A stretch of 64,000 nucleotides of DNA from Pseudomonas iridis (GTDB taxonomy: Bacteria; Pseudomonadota; Gammaproteobacteria; Pseudomonadales; Pseudomonadaceae): NCBI RefSeq assembly GCF_017980685.1, contig NZ_JACXXO010000015.1, positions 1 through 64,000 of the forward strand, read 5' to 3'. Below the pieces are notes generated by a model that was given only the letters and a program-made list of their open reading frames with translations, searched no databases and was not told where the DNA came from. Position numbers and translations under genes: made by a program. Position 1 is the stretch's first letter; every line of letters begins with the position of its first letter. Of this stretch, positions 9,011 through 16,880 are shown piece by piece.

Positions 9011-9796
9011 TTGCTTATCGAGTCCCGCCGCCGCGCCTATTTGAACGCCATGCAGGTGGTCAATTGGCTGCCGCGCACCGAATTGCCCTTCGCTGCCCCT
9101 TCGCGGCCCGAGCTGCTGGACATGCCCGAGCCCGAAATCGAGGCGCCGGTTGTGGCTGCGCCACAGGCCGAAACCCCGGTGCAGCCTGCCGTGCACCCAG
9201 CCGAGCGGCAGAAGATCGAAGTGCCGCGGCCTTCGTCGCCGAGTACTCGAGCCAGCACAAAACCGGTCGAGGAGGCGGACGACACGCCGGTGGTCGCCAA
9301 ACCTGCGCCAGTGCCCCCCCCGCGTTTCGCCCTGCAACTGCTGCGCGCCGGGCGTTGCCTGCTGCTGGTGGAGTTACCCACAGGTGAATCCTTCCAGAGC
9401 CGCGATCCGGCGTATCTCTTGCTCAAGGACATGTTGCGTGCCGCCGGTCTGCCCGATGCGCCGCAGATCGTCGGCGAGCCGGTGCGCTGGCCGTGGTTGA
9501 ATCGCGGCACGATGGATCAGGGCCCGGAGGCTGCGCGCGACTTCGTGCAAGGTTTTCTTTCGGTACAAATGGAAGCGGCGCCGTGCGCCTGCCTATGGCT
9601 GATCGGCCTGCCGGCGGTGCGTTTTGCCGGTGAAGCTGACGCCGAAGCGTTCAATCGTGAATTGCAGATCGAAGGTCTGGGCCCGGCCTGGGCCATTCCC
9701 GGTCTGGAATTGTTAATGGAAGAGCCACAGCGCAAAGCCGCTGTGTGGCAAGCCATGCGTCGGCTGATGGCGCGCTGGAAAGAATCGAATGAGTGA
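9011..9796 (+). CDS. Putative DNA polymerase III psi subunit (HolD-like), next to rimI
   Basis: A 261-residue protein in two parts: a Pro/Ala/Glu-rich, probably disordered stretch (about 30-105) and a compact C-terminal region (about 110-255) with Trp-rich segments. Proline-rich linkers like this are often mislabelled TonB. In E. coli holD lies directly before rimI, and I recall biochemical work identifying a cryptic psi subunit in the P. aeruginosa replicase. Here the gene overlaps rimI by eight bases, supporting psi. Psi links the clamp loader to chi and SSB. I see no unambiguous psi motif, so the function rests on synteny. Confidence 0.6.
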   Translation: MLIESRRRAYLNAMQVVNWLPRTELPFAAPSRPELLDMPEPEIEAPVVAAPQAETPVQPAVHPAERQKIEVPRPSSPSTRASTKPVEEADDTPVVAKPAPVPPPRFALQLLRAGRCLLLVELPTGESFQSRDPAYLLLKDMLRAAGLPDAPQIVGEPVRWPWLNRGTMDQGPEAARDFVQGFLSVQMEAAPCACLWLIGLPAVRFAGEADAEAFNRELQIEGLGPAWAIPGLELLMEEPQRKAAVWQAMRRLMARWKESNE

Positions 9797-10241
9797 CGCT
9801 GTAACGTTCCGACCGATGACCGAGGCGGACCTGGACGCTGTGCTGAAGATTGAATTCGCCGCCTACAGCCACCCGTGGACCCGTGGAATTTTTCTCGACG
9901 GCCTGGGCAAATACCAGATCTGGTTGATGTTCGAAGGTCAGCAGCAGGTCGGTCACGGCGTGGTGCAAATCATTCTGGATGAGGCGCACCTGCTCAACAT
10001 CACGGTCAAACCGGAGAATCAGGGGCGTGGGCTGGGGCTGACGTTGCTGGAGCATCTGATGTCGCGGGCGTATGCCGCCCAGGCGCGCGAGTGTTTTCTG
10101 GAGGTGCGTGACAGCAACCGGTCGGCGTTCCGTTTGTATGAGCGTTATGGCTTCAATGAGATTGGCCGGCGTCGGGATTATTATCCGGCAGTGGGTGGGC
10201 GTGAAGACGCTGTCGTCATGGCTTGCACCTTGGTTGACTGA
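9789..10241 (+). CDS. rimI: Ribosomal protein S18 alanine N-acetyltransferase
   Basis: A 150-residue GNAT acetyltransferase. The acetyl-CoA loop is seen as ENQGRGLGLTLL (about residues 76-87), followed by FLEVRDSNRSAFRLYERYGF, the typical RimI C-terminal pattern. RimI acetylates the N-terminal alanine of ribosomal protein S18. The start overlaps the end of the putative psi gene, the same order as holD-rimI in enterobacteria. Confidence 0.9.
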   Translation: MSDAVTFRPMTEADLDAVLKIEFAAYSHPWTRGIFLDGLGKYQIWLMFEGQQQVGHGVVQIILDEAHLLNITVKPENQGRGLGLTLLEHLMSRAYAAQARECFLEVRDSNRSAFRLYERYGFNEIGRRRDYYPAVGGREDAVVMACTLVD

Positions 10242-10268
10242 TTCCACTGATGTATAGCTGAGCCCCCG

Positions 10269-10357
10269 GTAGGAGCTGTCGAAGGCTGCGATCTGTTGAT
10301 CTTGCTTTGGATGTTGAACAACAAGATCAAAAGATCGCAGCCTTCGACAGCTCCTAC
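10269..10357. repeat. Long inverted repeat of a second Pseudomonas repeat family
   Basis: Arms at 10269-10304 and 10322-10357 (GTAGGAGCTGTCGAAGGCTG and its complement, continuing through the GATC segments) are nearly perfect inverted copies with a ~17-base loop. Related copies occur at 56608-56705 and, as a single arm, at 63870-63900. It lies between rimI and the converging acidic-protein gene and may also act in termination. Confidence 0.85.
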
Positions 10358-10413
10358 AGGGATTGCGTTAATGCAGGTAATCAGCAGGGATTGCGTTACT
10401 GCTGATAATCAGC
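10358..10413. repeat. 28-base imperfect tandem duplication across a stop codon
   Basis: AGGGATTGCGTTA begins two adjacent 28-base units (10358-10385 and 10386-10413) that differ at three positions. The second unit contains the stop codon and last codon of the minus-strand acidic protein. Confidence 0.8.
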
Positions 10414-10813
10414 GATTGCCATCCAATGGTTTGCGCCGCGCCAGCTCTGCTTCGTCCAGACCATTGCCGCCGCCGATATCGTCTTCATCGACCACGCTCA
10501 AATCCCAATCCGCAGGATTGTCTTCACCGGATTCGCTGGCATCTCTGGCGCCATCCTCACGAATCAGCGTTTCCGGGCTCATGTCATCGTCGGTCGGCTC
10601 ATGATCGGCAGTCGACGCGCCAGTGAGACCTGCTTCACGCACGCGCTCTTCTGGTATCAGTTGCTTGCGCTCCTGCTCCGGCAGTTCGTCGCCGATTTTC
10701 GCGCTGGGCTGTTCGTCGTCGAAATCCAGCTCGTGCATCGAACCCATGCGATCTTCGTTATCATCGATGGGTTCCGGTTGCACCGCATCGTAAGGGCGTC
10801 GTGAATCAGTCAT
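10409..10813 (-). CDS. Small acidic conserved Pseudomonas protein
   Basis: A 134-residue, strongly acidic, low-complexity protein with many Asp and Glu residues and no membrane segment or signal peptide. Relatives are often labelled 'phosphotransferase system, HPr-related', but I see no HPr active-site histidine motif, so that name should not be taken as function. It lies between rimI and the carbonic anhydrase, as in other Pseudomonas. The ATG at 10813 is preceded on the minus strand by an AGGATTTG sequence. It is probably intrinsically disordered; function unknown. Confidence 0.75.
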   Translation of the reverse strand: MTDSRRPYDAVQPEPIDDNEDRMGSMHELDFDDEQPSAKIGDELPEQERKQLIPEERVREAGLTGASTADHEPTDDDMSPETLIREDGARDASESGEDNPADWDLSVVDEDDIGGGNGLDEAELARRKPLDGNR

Positions 10814-10954
10814 GGCAAATCCTCATAGTGTGGGCCTTACTAAGGTGGACTCACCGGGCACACGAGAATTCCAACAAAAACACTTGCGATCCTTTCGTGA
10901 CCCCGACCGACGGTCGTCTGTCAAAGCAGCGCATCTTTCTTGAGGCCTTACAGC

Positions 10955-11599
10955 ATGCATGACTTACAAGACCTGATTGATAACAACGAGCGTTGGGCTG
11001 ACGCGATCACCAAGGAAGACCCGGATTTCTTCGCCAAGCTGGCGCGTCAGCAAACCCCTGAATATCTGTGGATCGGCTGTTCCGACGCACGGGTGCCGGC
11101 CAACGAAATCGTCGGCATGTTGCCGGGCGATTTGTTCGTGCACCGCAATGTCGCCAACGTCGTGCTGCACACCGACCTCAATTGCCTGTCGGTGATCCAG
11201 TACGCGGTCGATGTGCTCAAGGTCAAACACATTCTGGTCACTGGCCACTACGGTTGTGGCGGTGTGCGGGCGTCGATGCAGGATCGTCAGCTCGGCCTGA
11301 TCGACGGCTGGCTGCGCTCGATCCGTGACCTCTATTACGACAAGCGTGACGAACTGGCCAAGCTGCCGACCGAAGAAGAGCGGGTCGATCGCATGTGCGA
11401 GCTCAACGTGATCCAGCAAGTGGCCAACGTCGGCCACACCAGCATTGTGCAAAACGCCTGGCATCGCGGGCAGAGCCTGTCGATCCACGGTTGCATCTAC
11501 GGCATCAAGGATGGGCGCTGGAAAAGCCTGAACGCGACCATCAGCGGTTTCGAGCAATTGCCGCCGCAGTATCGCTTGCGTCCTGTCGGGGCGCCGTAG
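10955..11599 (+). CDS. can: Beta-class carbonic anhydrase
   Basis: A 214-residue beta-carbonic anhydrase. Zinc ligands and catalytic pair are visible as Cys42-x-Asp44-x-Arg46 (CSDAR) and His98-x-x-Cys101 (GHYGCGG), the same numbering as E. coli Can. It interconverts CO2 and bicarbonate in the cytoplasm, supplying bicarbonate to carboxylases. An in-frame TTG lies at 10940, but ATG 10955 follows a TGAGG ribosome site (10941-10945) at good spacing. It stands alone; the SET gene downstream is convergent. Confidence 0.95.
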   Translation: MHDLQDLIDNNERWADAITKEDPDFFAKLARQQTPEYLWIGCSDARVPANEIVGMLPGDLFVHRNVANVVLHTDLNCLSVIQYAVDVLKVKHILVTGHYGCGGVRASMQDRQLGLIDGWLRSIRDLYYDKRDELAKLPTEEERVDRMCELNVIQQVANVGHTSIVQNAWHRGQSLSIHGCIYGIKDGRWKSLNATISGFEQLPPQYRLRPVGAP

Positions 11600-11622
11600 C
11601 CGCGGAAGGTTGCCCGCGTGGA

Positions 11623-12146
11623 TCAGCGTGAGCCTTGCCGTCGCCAGCGCTGTAAAAAGTGCTGGCCCTCGATGCTCGGGGGTTCGTTGTAACCGGTGAT
11701 CCACCCACGGCAACGTACAGAACCGCAATCGCAGGCAAACTGATGCAGCAGTTTGTCTTCGGTGGCGGCGTAATCCATGGTCAGCCGCTCACCCCTGTGG
11801 ATATCTTTCAACGCCCACAGCCACAGTTCGCTCATATCGAGAAAAACGTTCGGGTCGCAGGCGTGTTCGAGTGCTCCGCAAAAGCGTGGATCGTAGACGT
11901 GGATACCGTTCAACAGCTGTCGGGTCTGTCGACAGCGGTAGGGCAGTAACTGTCCAGACACCCTGCACATTCGGGTGGTGCGCTGAAATTCCCGACGCGC
12001 TGCGACGCCTGTCGGGGTGCCGTGCTCATCGTGGAAGACTTCGAAGTCGGCGCTGGACGGAACCCGAGGCGCACGGGGAGGCCAGCGAAGGGGTAGATAC
12101 CTTCGGTATCGCGTGGAACAGATCCAGCAATCGCACGGGTATTCAT
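11623..12146 (-). pseudogene. SET-domain protein gene with an apparent single-base frameshift
   Basis: The 3' part (to about 12060) encodes a SET/post-SET protein: EHACDPNVFLDMSELWLWAL, then GERLTMDYA and a terminal CDCGSVRCRG cysteine cluster. This protein reads well upstream (DFEVFHDEHGTP, RREFQRTTRM) but that frame has no usable start. The plausible ATG at 12146, with an AAGGA ribosome site, is in another frame and encodes MNTRAIAGSVPRDTEGIYPF; a one-base gain near 12048-12062 would join them into ~174 residues. It is either a real inactivating frameshift or a base-call error. An unbroken protein would be a putative protein-lysine methyltransferase. A start at Met 11970 (115 residues) would remove half the domain. 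Confidence 0.6.
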
Positions 12147-12254
12147 AACAGTCCTTGTTGCAAGAAGGGCGCGACTTCCTTTATCTGACGTCCTGTCAGC
12201 ACGGCGCCACTATTCTTTGGATCCAATGTAGTCGTAATAGGTATAGACGGTCTA

Positions 12255-12270
12255 CTGTCAGATCTGACAG
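12255..12270. promoter_or_regulatory. Perfect palindrome matching the LexA (SOS) box pattern
   Basis: CTGTCAGATCTGACAG is a 16-base perfect palindrome and fits the gammaproteobacterial LexA pattern CTGT-N8-ACAG. It lies 109 bases upstream of the SET gene start. Nearby copies of TGTCAG (near 12196 and 12292) weaken the LexA reading; it may belong to another regulator. Confidence 0.35.
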
Positions 12271-12285
12271 GCGAGATAGACGCTT

Positions 12286-12313
12286 TCCCGTGTCAGTCAT
12301 GGCTGACACGGGA
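12286..12313. repeat. Inverted repeat downstream of the secreted protein gene
   Basis: TCCCGTGTCAG and CTGACACGGGA form an 11-base perfect stem with a 6-base loop. There is no T-run on either side, so it is not a standard terminator, though it sits 16 bases after the stop of the minus-strand gene at 12329. Confidence 0.7.
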
Positions 12314-12328
12314 ATGACATCAACGCGA

Positions 12329-13501
12329 TTACAAGTGTGGAACGGGGGCCGCAGTGGCGGGCAGCGGGGCTCTGAGCTGTTGCAGTTGAGCCTTGACCGG
12401 TGGGGTGGCGCACTGGGTGGCGGCTTGCTCCGGGGTCAGGTTGCGAATCGAGGTGTAGAACAACTCGCAGGTTTTGACCTTTTGCGTGACTTGCCAGGTC
12501 TGCGTACACGTACTGAGCGTGCTCTGCGCATCGCTTTCCGGTTTGCTGCCCATGTCGGCCTGCCAGCAGGCGGCGCTCAAATCCTGCCCCATTACCCTCA
12601 GGCCTGCCGCGTCAGCCTTGGCTTGCGCATCGTCGCCGGTATAGCTTTTGGGATCGGCGGCGTACCAGATGTAACTGGGGTGGTTCGAACCCAGCACCGG
12701 CACGTTCACCCCGGTGCTCGGGCTGATGGTCGCCAGGCCGAGGACGTTCACGGTCGGCCCGTATTGCTGCTTGATCCAGTTCCTCACCGGCGCACCGAAC
12801 GCCACCATCGGCAGCGTCTTGCCGCTGGCGGTCTGGCTGAACTGCTTGACCAGCGTGGTCTGGTAGTCCTTGAAGTAGTCATAGACACCTTCCAGATCAC
12901 TGCCGGCGTTGGACGGCGCGGCGATCGGGGCGATGTCGATGATGGTCTGATAGGCGGGGGTCTGATCGGCGGGGATGCCATTCACCGTCAACAGCGTTGC
13001 CCAGCGGTCGGTGGTATTGGAACGCAGATAATCCTGAGCCTGGGTCAGCGAGTAATCCGGCGGAAAGTGCAGCAATTCGACGCTTTTACGGTTTTCCAGG
13101 GCCATGCCCAACGGCAGGAACAGATACCAGCTGTACGCCCATTTGCCATCGGCGTTGAGCTTGCTGGCGCCGGTGTAGGCCAGATCTCCCGCGTCCAGCA
13201 GCGCCGACAGCGGTTTGTCGTAGCCCTGCGGCACGCCGCTGATTTCGGCGTAGATCTGGTCGTTATCGGTTTTCACCAGAACCTTCGCATTGGCATAGCC
13301 GTCGCGTTGCACGCTCTGGGTCAGGTAATGCGCGACGGTCTGCTCCAATGTCCAGTTGCGGAAGCAGATCACGCTGCAGTTGTTGGGGTAGGCGAACAGA
13401 CGAGTGACGCGCTCGGTGCTGCCCAGTTTCAGGTCGACATCGGCGTGGGCGGCGGCGCTCAGTGTCAGCGCGGCGAGGGTAAGTCCTGCGAGTTTGAACA
13501 T
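12329..13501 (-). CDS. Secreted protein of unknown function
   Basis: A 390-residue protein with a clear Sec signal peptide (MFKLAGLTLAALTLSAAAHA, cleavage after about residue 20). The mature part has scattered cysteines, including an early Cys pair (SVICF region), and no transmembrane segment. The open frame extends 19 codons further upstream, but ATG 13501 gives the proper signal peptide and is preceded by AAAAGGATC. I recognise no domain. Upstream and downstream genes give no functional hint. Probably periplasmic. Confidence 0.75.
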   Translation of the reverse strand: MFKLAGLTLAALTLSAAAHADVDLKLGSTERVTRLFAYPNNCSVICFRNWTLEQTVAHYLTQSVQRDGYANAKVLVKTDNDQIYAEISGVPQGYDKPLSALLDAGDLAYTGASKLNADGKWAYSWYLFLPLGMALENRKSVELLHFPPDYSLTQAQDYLRSNTTDRWATLLTVNGIPADQTPAYQTIIDIAPIAAPSNAGSDLEGVYDYFKDYQTTLVKQFSQTASGKTLPMVAFGAPVRNWIKQQYGPTVNVLGLATISPSTGVNVPVLGSNHPSYIWYAADPKSYTGDDAQAKADAAGLRVMGQDLSAACWQADMGSKPESDAQSTLSTCTQTWQVTQKVKTCELFYTSIRNLTPEQAATQCATPPVKAQLQQLRAPLPATAAPVPHL

Positions 13502-13614
13502 GCTCAGATCCTTTTCAGCGTGGTTCCCGGTTGCGGGGCGGGTACATACTGAAACCACGAGTGTGGCGCGGTCTAGTGGGCAGTAGAAAAGTTATCGAGT
13601 GAGTCGTTGCAAAC

Positions 13615-13654
13615 GTGGGAGTGAGCCTGCTCGTGATAGCAGGCTCACTCCCAC
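13615..13654. repeat. Single REP hairpin
   Basis: GTGGGAGTGAGCCTGC and GCAGGCTCACTCCCAC form a perfect 16-base stem with an 8-base loop. It is a variant of the REP core and lies between the secreted protein gene and the transporter. Confidence 0.85.
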
Positions 13655-13683
13655 ATTGGTTTTATGTGGTGAGGTCGAACGCT

Positions 13684-15102
13684 TTACGGCATCACCGGCG
13701 GCGTATACGCCAGTGTCGTCCCCAGCGCCCACAGCAACAGCAGCACCAACGGTGTATGCACCAGCAATTGCACGAACGAGAAACCGATCAGGTCCCGCGC
13801 CTTCAAGCCGAGCACGCCCAATAGCGGCAGCATGTAGAACGGGTTGATCAGGTTCGGCAAGGCTTCCGCCGCGTTGTAGATCTGCACCGCCCAGCCGAGG
13901 TGGTATTGCAGATCGTTGGCGACTTGCATCACGTACGGCGCTTCGATGATCCACTTGCCGCCGCCGGACGGGATGAAGAAACCGAGAATCGCCGAGTACA
14001 CGCCCATCAGCAGCGCATAGGTATCGTGCGAGGCGATGCTGACGAAGAACGTCGAGATGTGGTGGGCCAGGGTTTGCGCGTCGGCGCCTTTGACGGTGGT
14101 CATCAGCGCGGCGATCGAGCCGTACAGCGGGAACTGAATCAGCACGCCGGTGGTGGTCGGCACCGCGCGGGCGACCGCATCGAGGAAGCTGCGCGGGCGC
14201 CAGTGCAGCAATGCGCCGAGCATGATGAACAGGAAGTTATAGGTGTTGAGCCCGGAAATCGCGGTAATCGCCGGTTTCGTCGAGAACTCGTGGAACAGCC
14301 ATCCCGCCGCCAGCAGCACCAGTACGATGATCAGCAGCGGACTGTGTTCCAGCCATTCGCCCGGGCGCGTGCGTGGTTGCAGCGGCGGCAGGTTGAAGGC
14401 CGGGTCAATCCCGCAGGCCTCGGCGCTGCGCGCAGAGTTCGGGCCGGGGGCGGTGGCGTAGGCAATGATGATCGAAACCACGATCAGCGCCAGCAACATT
14501 ACGCCGGACTGCCAGAGGAAAATGGTTTCGGTGAACGGGATAACGCCAGTGATCGACAGAATCGACGGCGGCAGGCTGCCAGGGTTGGCCTGCAACTGCG
14601 CCGCCGACGACGACAGCCCCAGCGCCCACACCGCGCCAAGCCCCAGATAAGCGGCGGCGCCAGCTGCACGGTAGTCCATTTTCAGATCGGTGCGGCGGGC
14701 GAGGGCACGGACCAGCAAACCGCCGAATACCAGCGACAGGCCCCAGTTCAGCAATGAGGCAACCATCGAGATCAACGCGACCCAGGCCACGGCAGAGCGG
14801 CCGTTTTTCGGGATACGCGCCAAGCGATCAATCAGTTTCACGGCGGGCGGGGAGCTGGCGACTACGTAGCCGCCGATCACCACAAAGGCCATTTGCATGG
14901 TGAACGGGATCAGGCTCCAGAACCCGTCGCCGAATGCCATGGCGGCGGCGGTGGGTTTGGCGCCCATGGCCATTGTGGCCAGCGCAACGATGATCACGGC
15001 CAACGCCGCGAATACCCAGGAATCGGGAAACCAGCGTTCGGCAAAGCTTGAACAGCGCAGGGCAAAGCGTGCAGAGCGGCTATCTTCGATATCAACGGCC
15101 AC
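13684..15102 (-). CDS. Short-chain fatty acid transporter (AtoE / TIGR00366 family)
   Basis: A 472-residue inner-membrane protein with about 11-12 hydrophobic helices and the family's C-terminal segment GFFIPSGGGKWIIEAPY, characteristic of AtoE-type short-chain fatty acid carriers. The substrate is inferred from the family (acetoacetate or butyrate-like acids). The open frame runs to 15213, but the GTG at 15102 has a GAGG ribosome site seven bases upstream and gives an N-terminus matching the family. It is flanked by REP repeats on both sides and is probably monocistronic; no acetoacetate catabolism genes are adjacent. Confidence 0.82.
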   Translation of the reverse strand: MAVDIEDSRSARFALRCSSFAERWFPDSWVFAALAVIIVALATMAMGAKPTAAAMAFGDGFWSLIPFTMQMAFVVIGGYVVASSPPAVKLIDRLARIPKNGRSAVAWVALISMVASLLNWGLSLVFGGLLVRALARRTDLKMDYRAAGAAAYLGLGAVWALGLSSSAAQLQANPGSLPPSILSITGVIPFTETIFLWQSGVMLLALIVVSIIIAYATAPGPNSARSAEACGIDPAFNLPPLQPRTRPGEWLEHSPLLIIVLVLLAAGWLFHEFSTKPAITAISGLNTYNFLFIMLGALLHWRPRSFLDAVARAVPTTTGVLIQFPLYGSIAALMTTVKGADAQTLAHHISTFFVSIASHDTYALLMGVYSAILGFFIPSGGGKWIIEAPYVMQVANDLQYHLGWAVQIYNAAEALPNLINPFYMLPLLGVLGLKARDLIGFSFVQLLVHTPLVLLLLWALGTTLAYTPPVMP

Positions 15103-15450
15103 GGGAGTACCTCGGATTTTTATGGTTATTGTGGTCCGCGGGAGCCGCCGCCCATCTCGACAGCAAAGAGATCCCCTGTATGAGCGAGCCTGCTCGCGAA
15201 GAGTTCGGCACATTCAACATCGAGGTTGCCTGAACTGAAGCTTTCGCGAGCAGGCTCGCTCACACATGGGGTTCACTGCGGTCGGTCGGCGTTGCGTCGT
15301 CCCTTTGGACAGGCCTGAACAGTAATTCAAGCCAGGCCATTTTTGTGAGCAGGTTTTGCAAAATCGGGACTATGGTCTAACGGGTTGTCCATCGGCGCAT
15401 TTGCGTAGACCATGTGCGCCTTGGTTTTTTGCCTGCCAGAGTTCTTTGCC
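15103..15450. other. Intergenic region between divergent transporters
   Basis: The 348 bases hold the BIME at 15181-15262 and should hold the two divergent promoters. I see no clear operator, RNA gene or small ORF. Confidence 0.6.
15181..15262. repeat. Paired inverted REP elements (BIME 2)
   Basis: TGAGCGAGCCTGCTCGCGAA (15181-15200) and its inverse (15243-15262) flank a 42-base spacer. Confidence 0.88.
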
Positions 15451-16764
15451 ATGACTGCCCAAAACACGGCCAAACCGGTGCCGTTCAGCCGCTCCGACTA
15501 CAAGACCCTGGGCCTTGCGGCCCTTGGCGGGGCTCTGGAAATCTACGATTTCATCATCTTCGTATTCTTCGCCCTGACCCTCAGCCAGTTATTCTTCCCA
15601 CCGGAAATGCCCGAGTGGCTGCGACTGCTGCAAAGCTTCGGGATTTTCGTCACCGGTTATCTGGCGCGGCCGCTGGGCGGGATTCTGATGGCGCATTTCG
15701 CCGACCGGATGGGCCGCAAAAAAGTCTTCAGCCTGAGCATCCTGATGATGGCGCTGCCGTGCCTGCTGATCGGGATCATGCCGACTTACGCCCAGATCGG
15801 TTATTTCGCTCCGCTGCTGTTGTTGGCGCTGCGCATCTTGCAAGGCGCGGCGGTTGGCGGTGAAGTGCCGAGTGCCTGGGTATTCGTCGCCGAGCACGCA
15901 CCGACCGCGCATCGCGGTTATGCCTTGGGCTTCTTGCAGGCCGGTTTGACCTTCGGCTATCTGATCGGCGCGCTGACTGCGACATTCCTGGCACAAGTCT
16001 TCACCCCGGCGGAAATTCTTGATTACGCCTGGCGCTATCCGTTCCTGCTGGGCGGCGTGTTCGGTGTGATCGGTGTCTATCTGCGTCGCTGGCTGAGTGA
16101 AACCCCGGTGTTCATGGCGATGCAGGCGCAGCGCGAGGCGCGAGTCGAGCTGCCGCTGCGTACAGTGCTGCGTGAACATCGACTGGCAATGCTGCCAGCC
16201 ATGTTGCTGACCTGCGTGCTGACATCGGCAGTGGTGGTGTTCGTGGTCATCACCCCGACCATGATGCAGAAGACCTTCGGCATGACCGCCAGCCACACTT
16301 TTGCGCTCAGCGCCCTGGGCATCGTCTTCCTCAACATCGGTTGCGTGATCGCGGGGTTGCTGGTGGATCGCATCGGTGCGTGGCGCACGGTGATGCTGTA
16401 TAGCGTGCTGCTGCCGCTGGGCATTGGATTGCTTTACAGCTGCTTGATCATGGGGGGCAGTTGGATTGGTCTGGCGTACGCGGTGGCCGGTCTTGCCTGT
16501 GGCGTTGTCGGTGCAGTGCCGTCGGTGATGGTCGGGTTGTTCCCGGCGCGTATTCGGGTCTCCGGCATTTCCTTCACCTACAACATTGCCTACGCCGCTT
16601 GGGCGAGTATCACGCCGTTGTTGCTGATCGGTCTGATGCCATGGAGCCCGTGGATCTGCGTAATCTTCTGCGCGGTGATGGGCGCAGTGGGTGTGCTGAG
16701 TGCGGCGTATTTTGGCGCGCGGATGCCGCGTACGGGGCCATGTCAGGTTGCCGGAACTGCCTGA
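15451..16764 (+). CDS. MFS metabolite:H+ symporter family transporter
   Basis: A 437-residue major facilitator with 12 predicted helices. The loop motif FADRMGRKKVF (about residues 83-93) and the N-terminal ALGGALEIYDFIIFVFF segment resemble the sugar/metabolite:H+ symporters (ProP/ShiA/KgtP group). The substrate cannot be read from sequence. Starts at 15412 and 15451 are both in frame; I chose ATG 15451 (MTAQNTAKP), which gives the usual short cytoplasmic N-terminus, though no strong ribosome site is seen. Confidence 0.8.
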   Translation: MTAQNTAKPVPFSRSDYKTLGLAALGGALEIYDFIIFVFFALTLSQLFFPPEMPEWLRLLQSFGIFVTGYLARPLGGILMAHFADRMGRKKVFSLSILMMALPCLLIGIMPTYAQIGYFAPLLLLALRILQGAAVGGEVPSAWVFVAEHAPTAHRGYALGFLQAGLTFGYLIGALTATFLAQVFTPAEILDYAWRYPFLLGGVFGVIGVYLRRWLSETPVFMAMQAQREARVELPLRTVLREHRLAMLPAMLLTCVLTSAVVVFVVITPTMMQKTFGMTASHTFALSALGIVFLNIGCVIAGLLVDRIGAWRTVMLYSVLLPLGIGLLYSCLIMGGSWIGLAYAVAGLACGVVGAVPSVMVGLFPARIRVSGISFTYNIAYAAWASITPLLLIGLMPWSPWICVIFCAVMGAVGVLSAAYFGARMPRTGPCQVAGTA

Positions 16765-16880
16765 CTCGCAGAGCCCGAACTATTTTTGACTGACGAGTCT
16801 CAATCGCTCTTCAGAAAAGCTGTCCAAGGCCGATGGTTAGGCTGTATCCCGCTTTCCACCCTGCCCATCGGTGCTTTCCC

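Noticed and set aside
9011..9796. TonB energy transducer
   Set aside because: The proline-rich stretch suggests it, but there is no N-terminal membrane anchor or C-terminal TonB domain, and synteny favours HolD.
10409..10813. HPr phosphocarrier
   Set aside because: The family label exists, but the acidic, low-complexity sequence lacks the HPr active-site histidine motif.
12286..12313. Intrinsic terminator
   Set aside because: The stem is good but neither strand has a T-run after it.
12155..13552. Long plus-strand open frame (465 codons)
   Set aside because: It is antisense to the secreted protein, which has a clear signal peptide and ribosome site; the plus frame has no recognisable domain.
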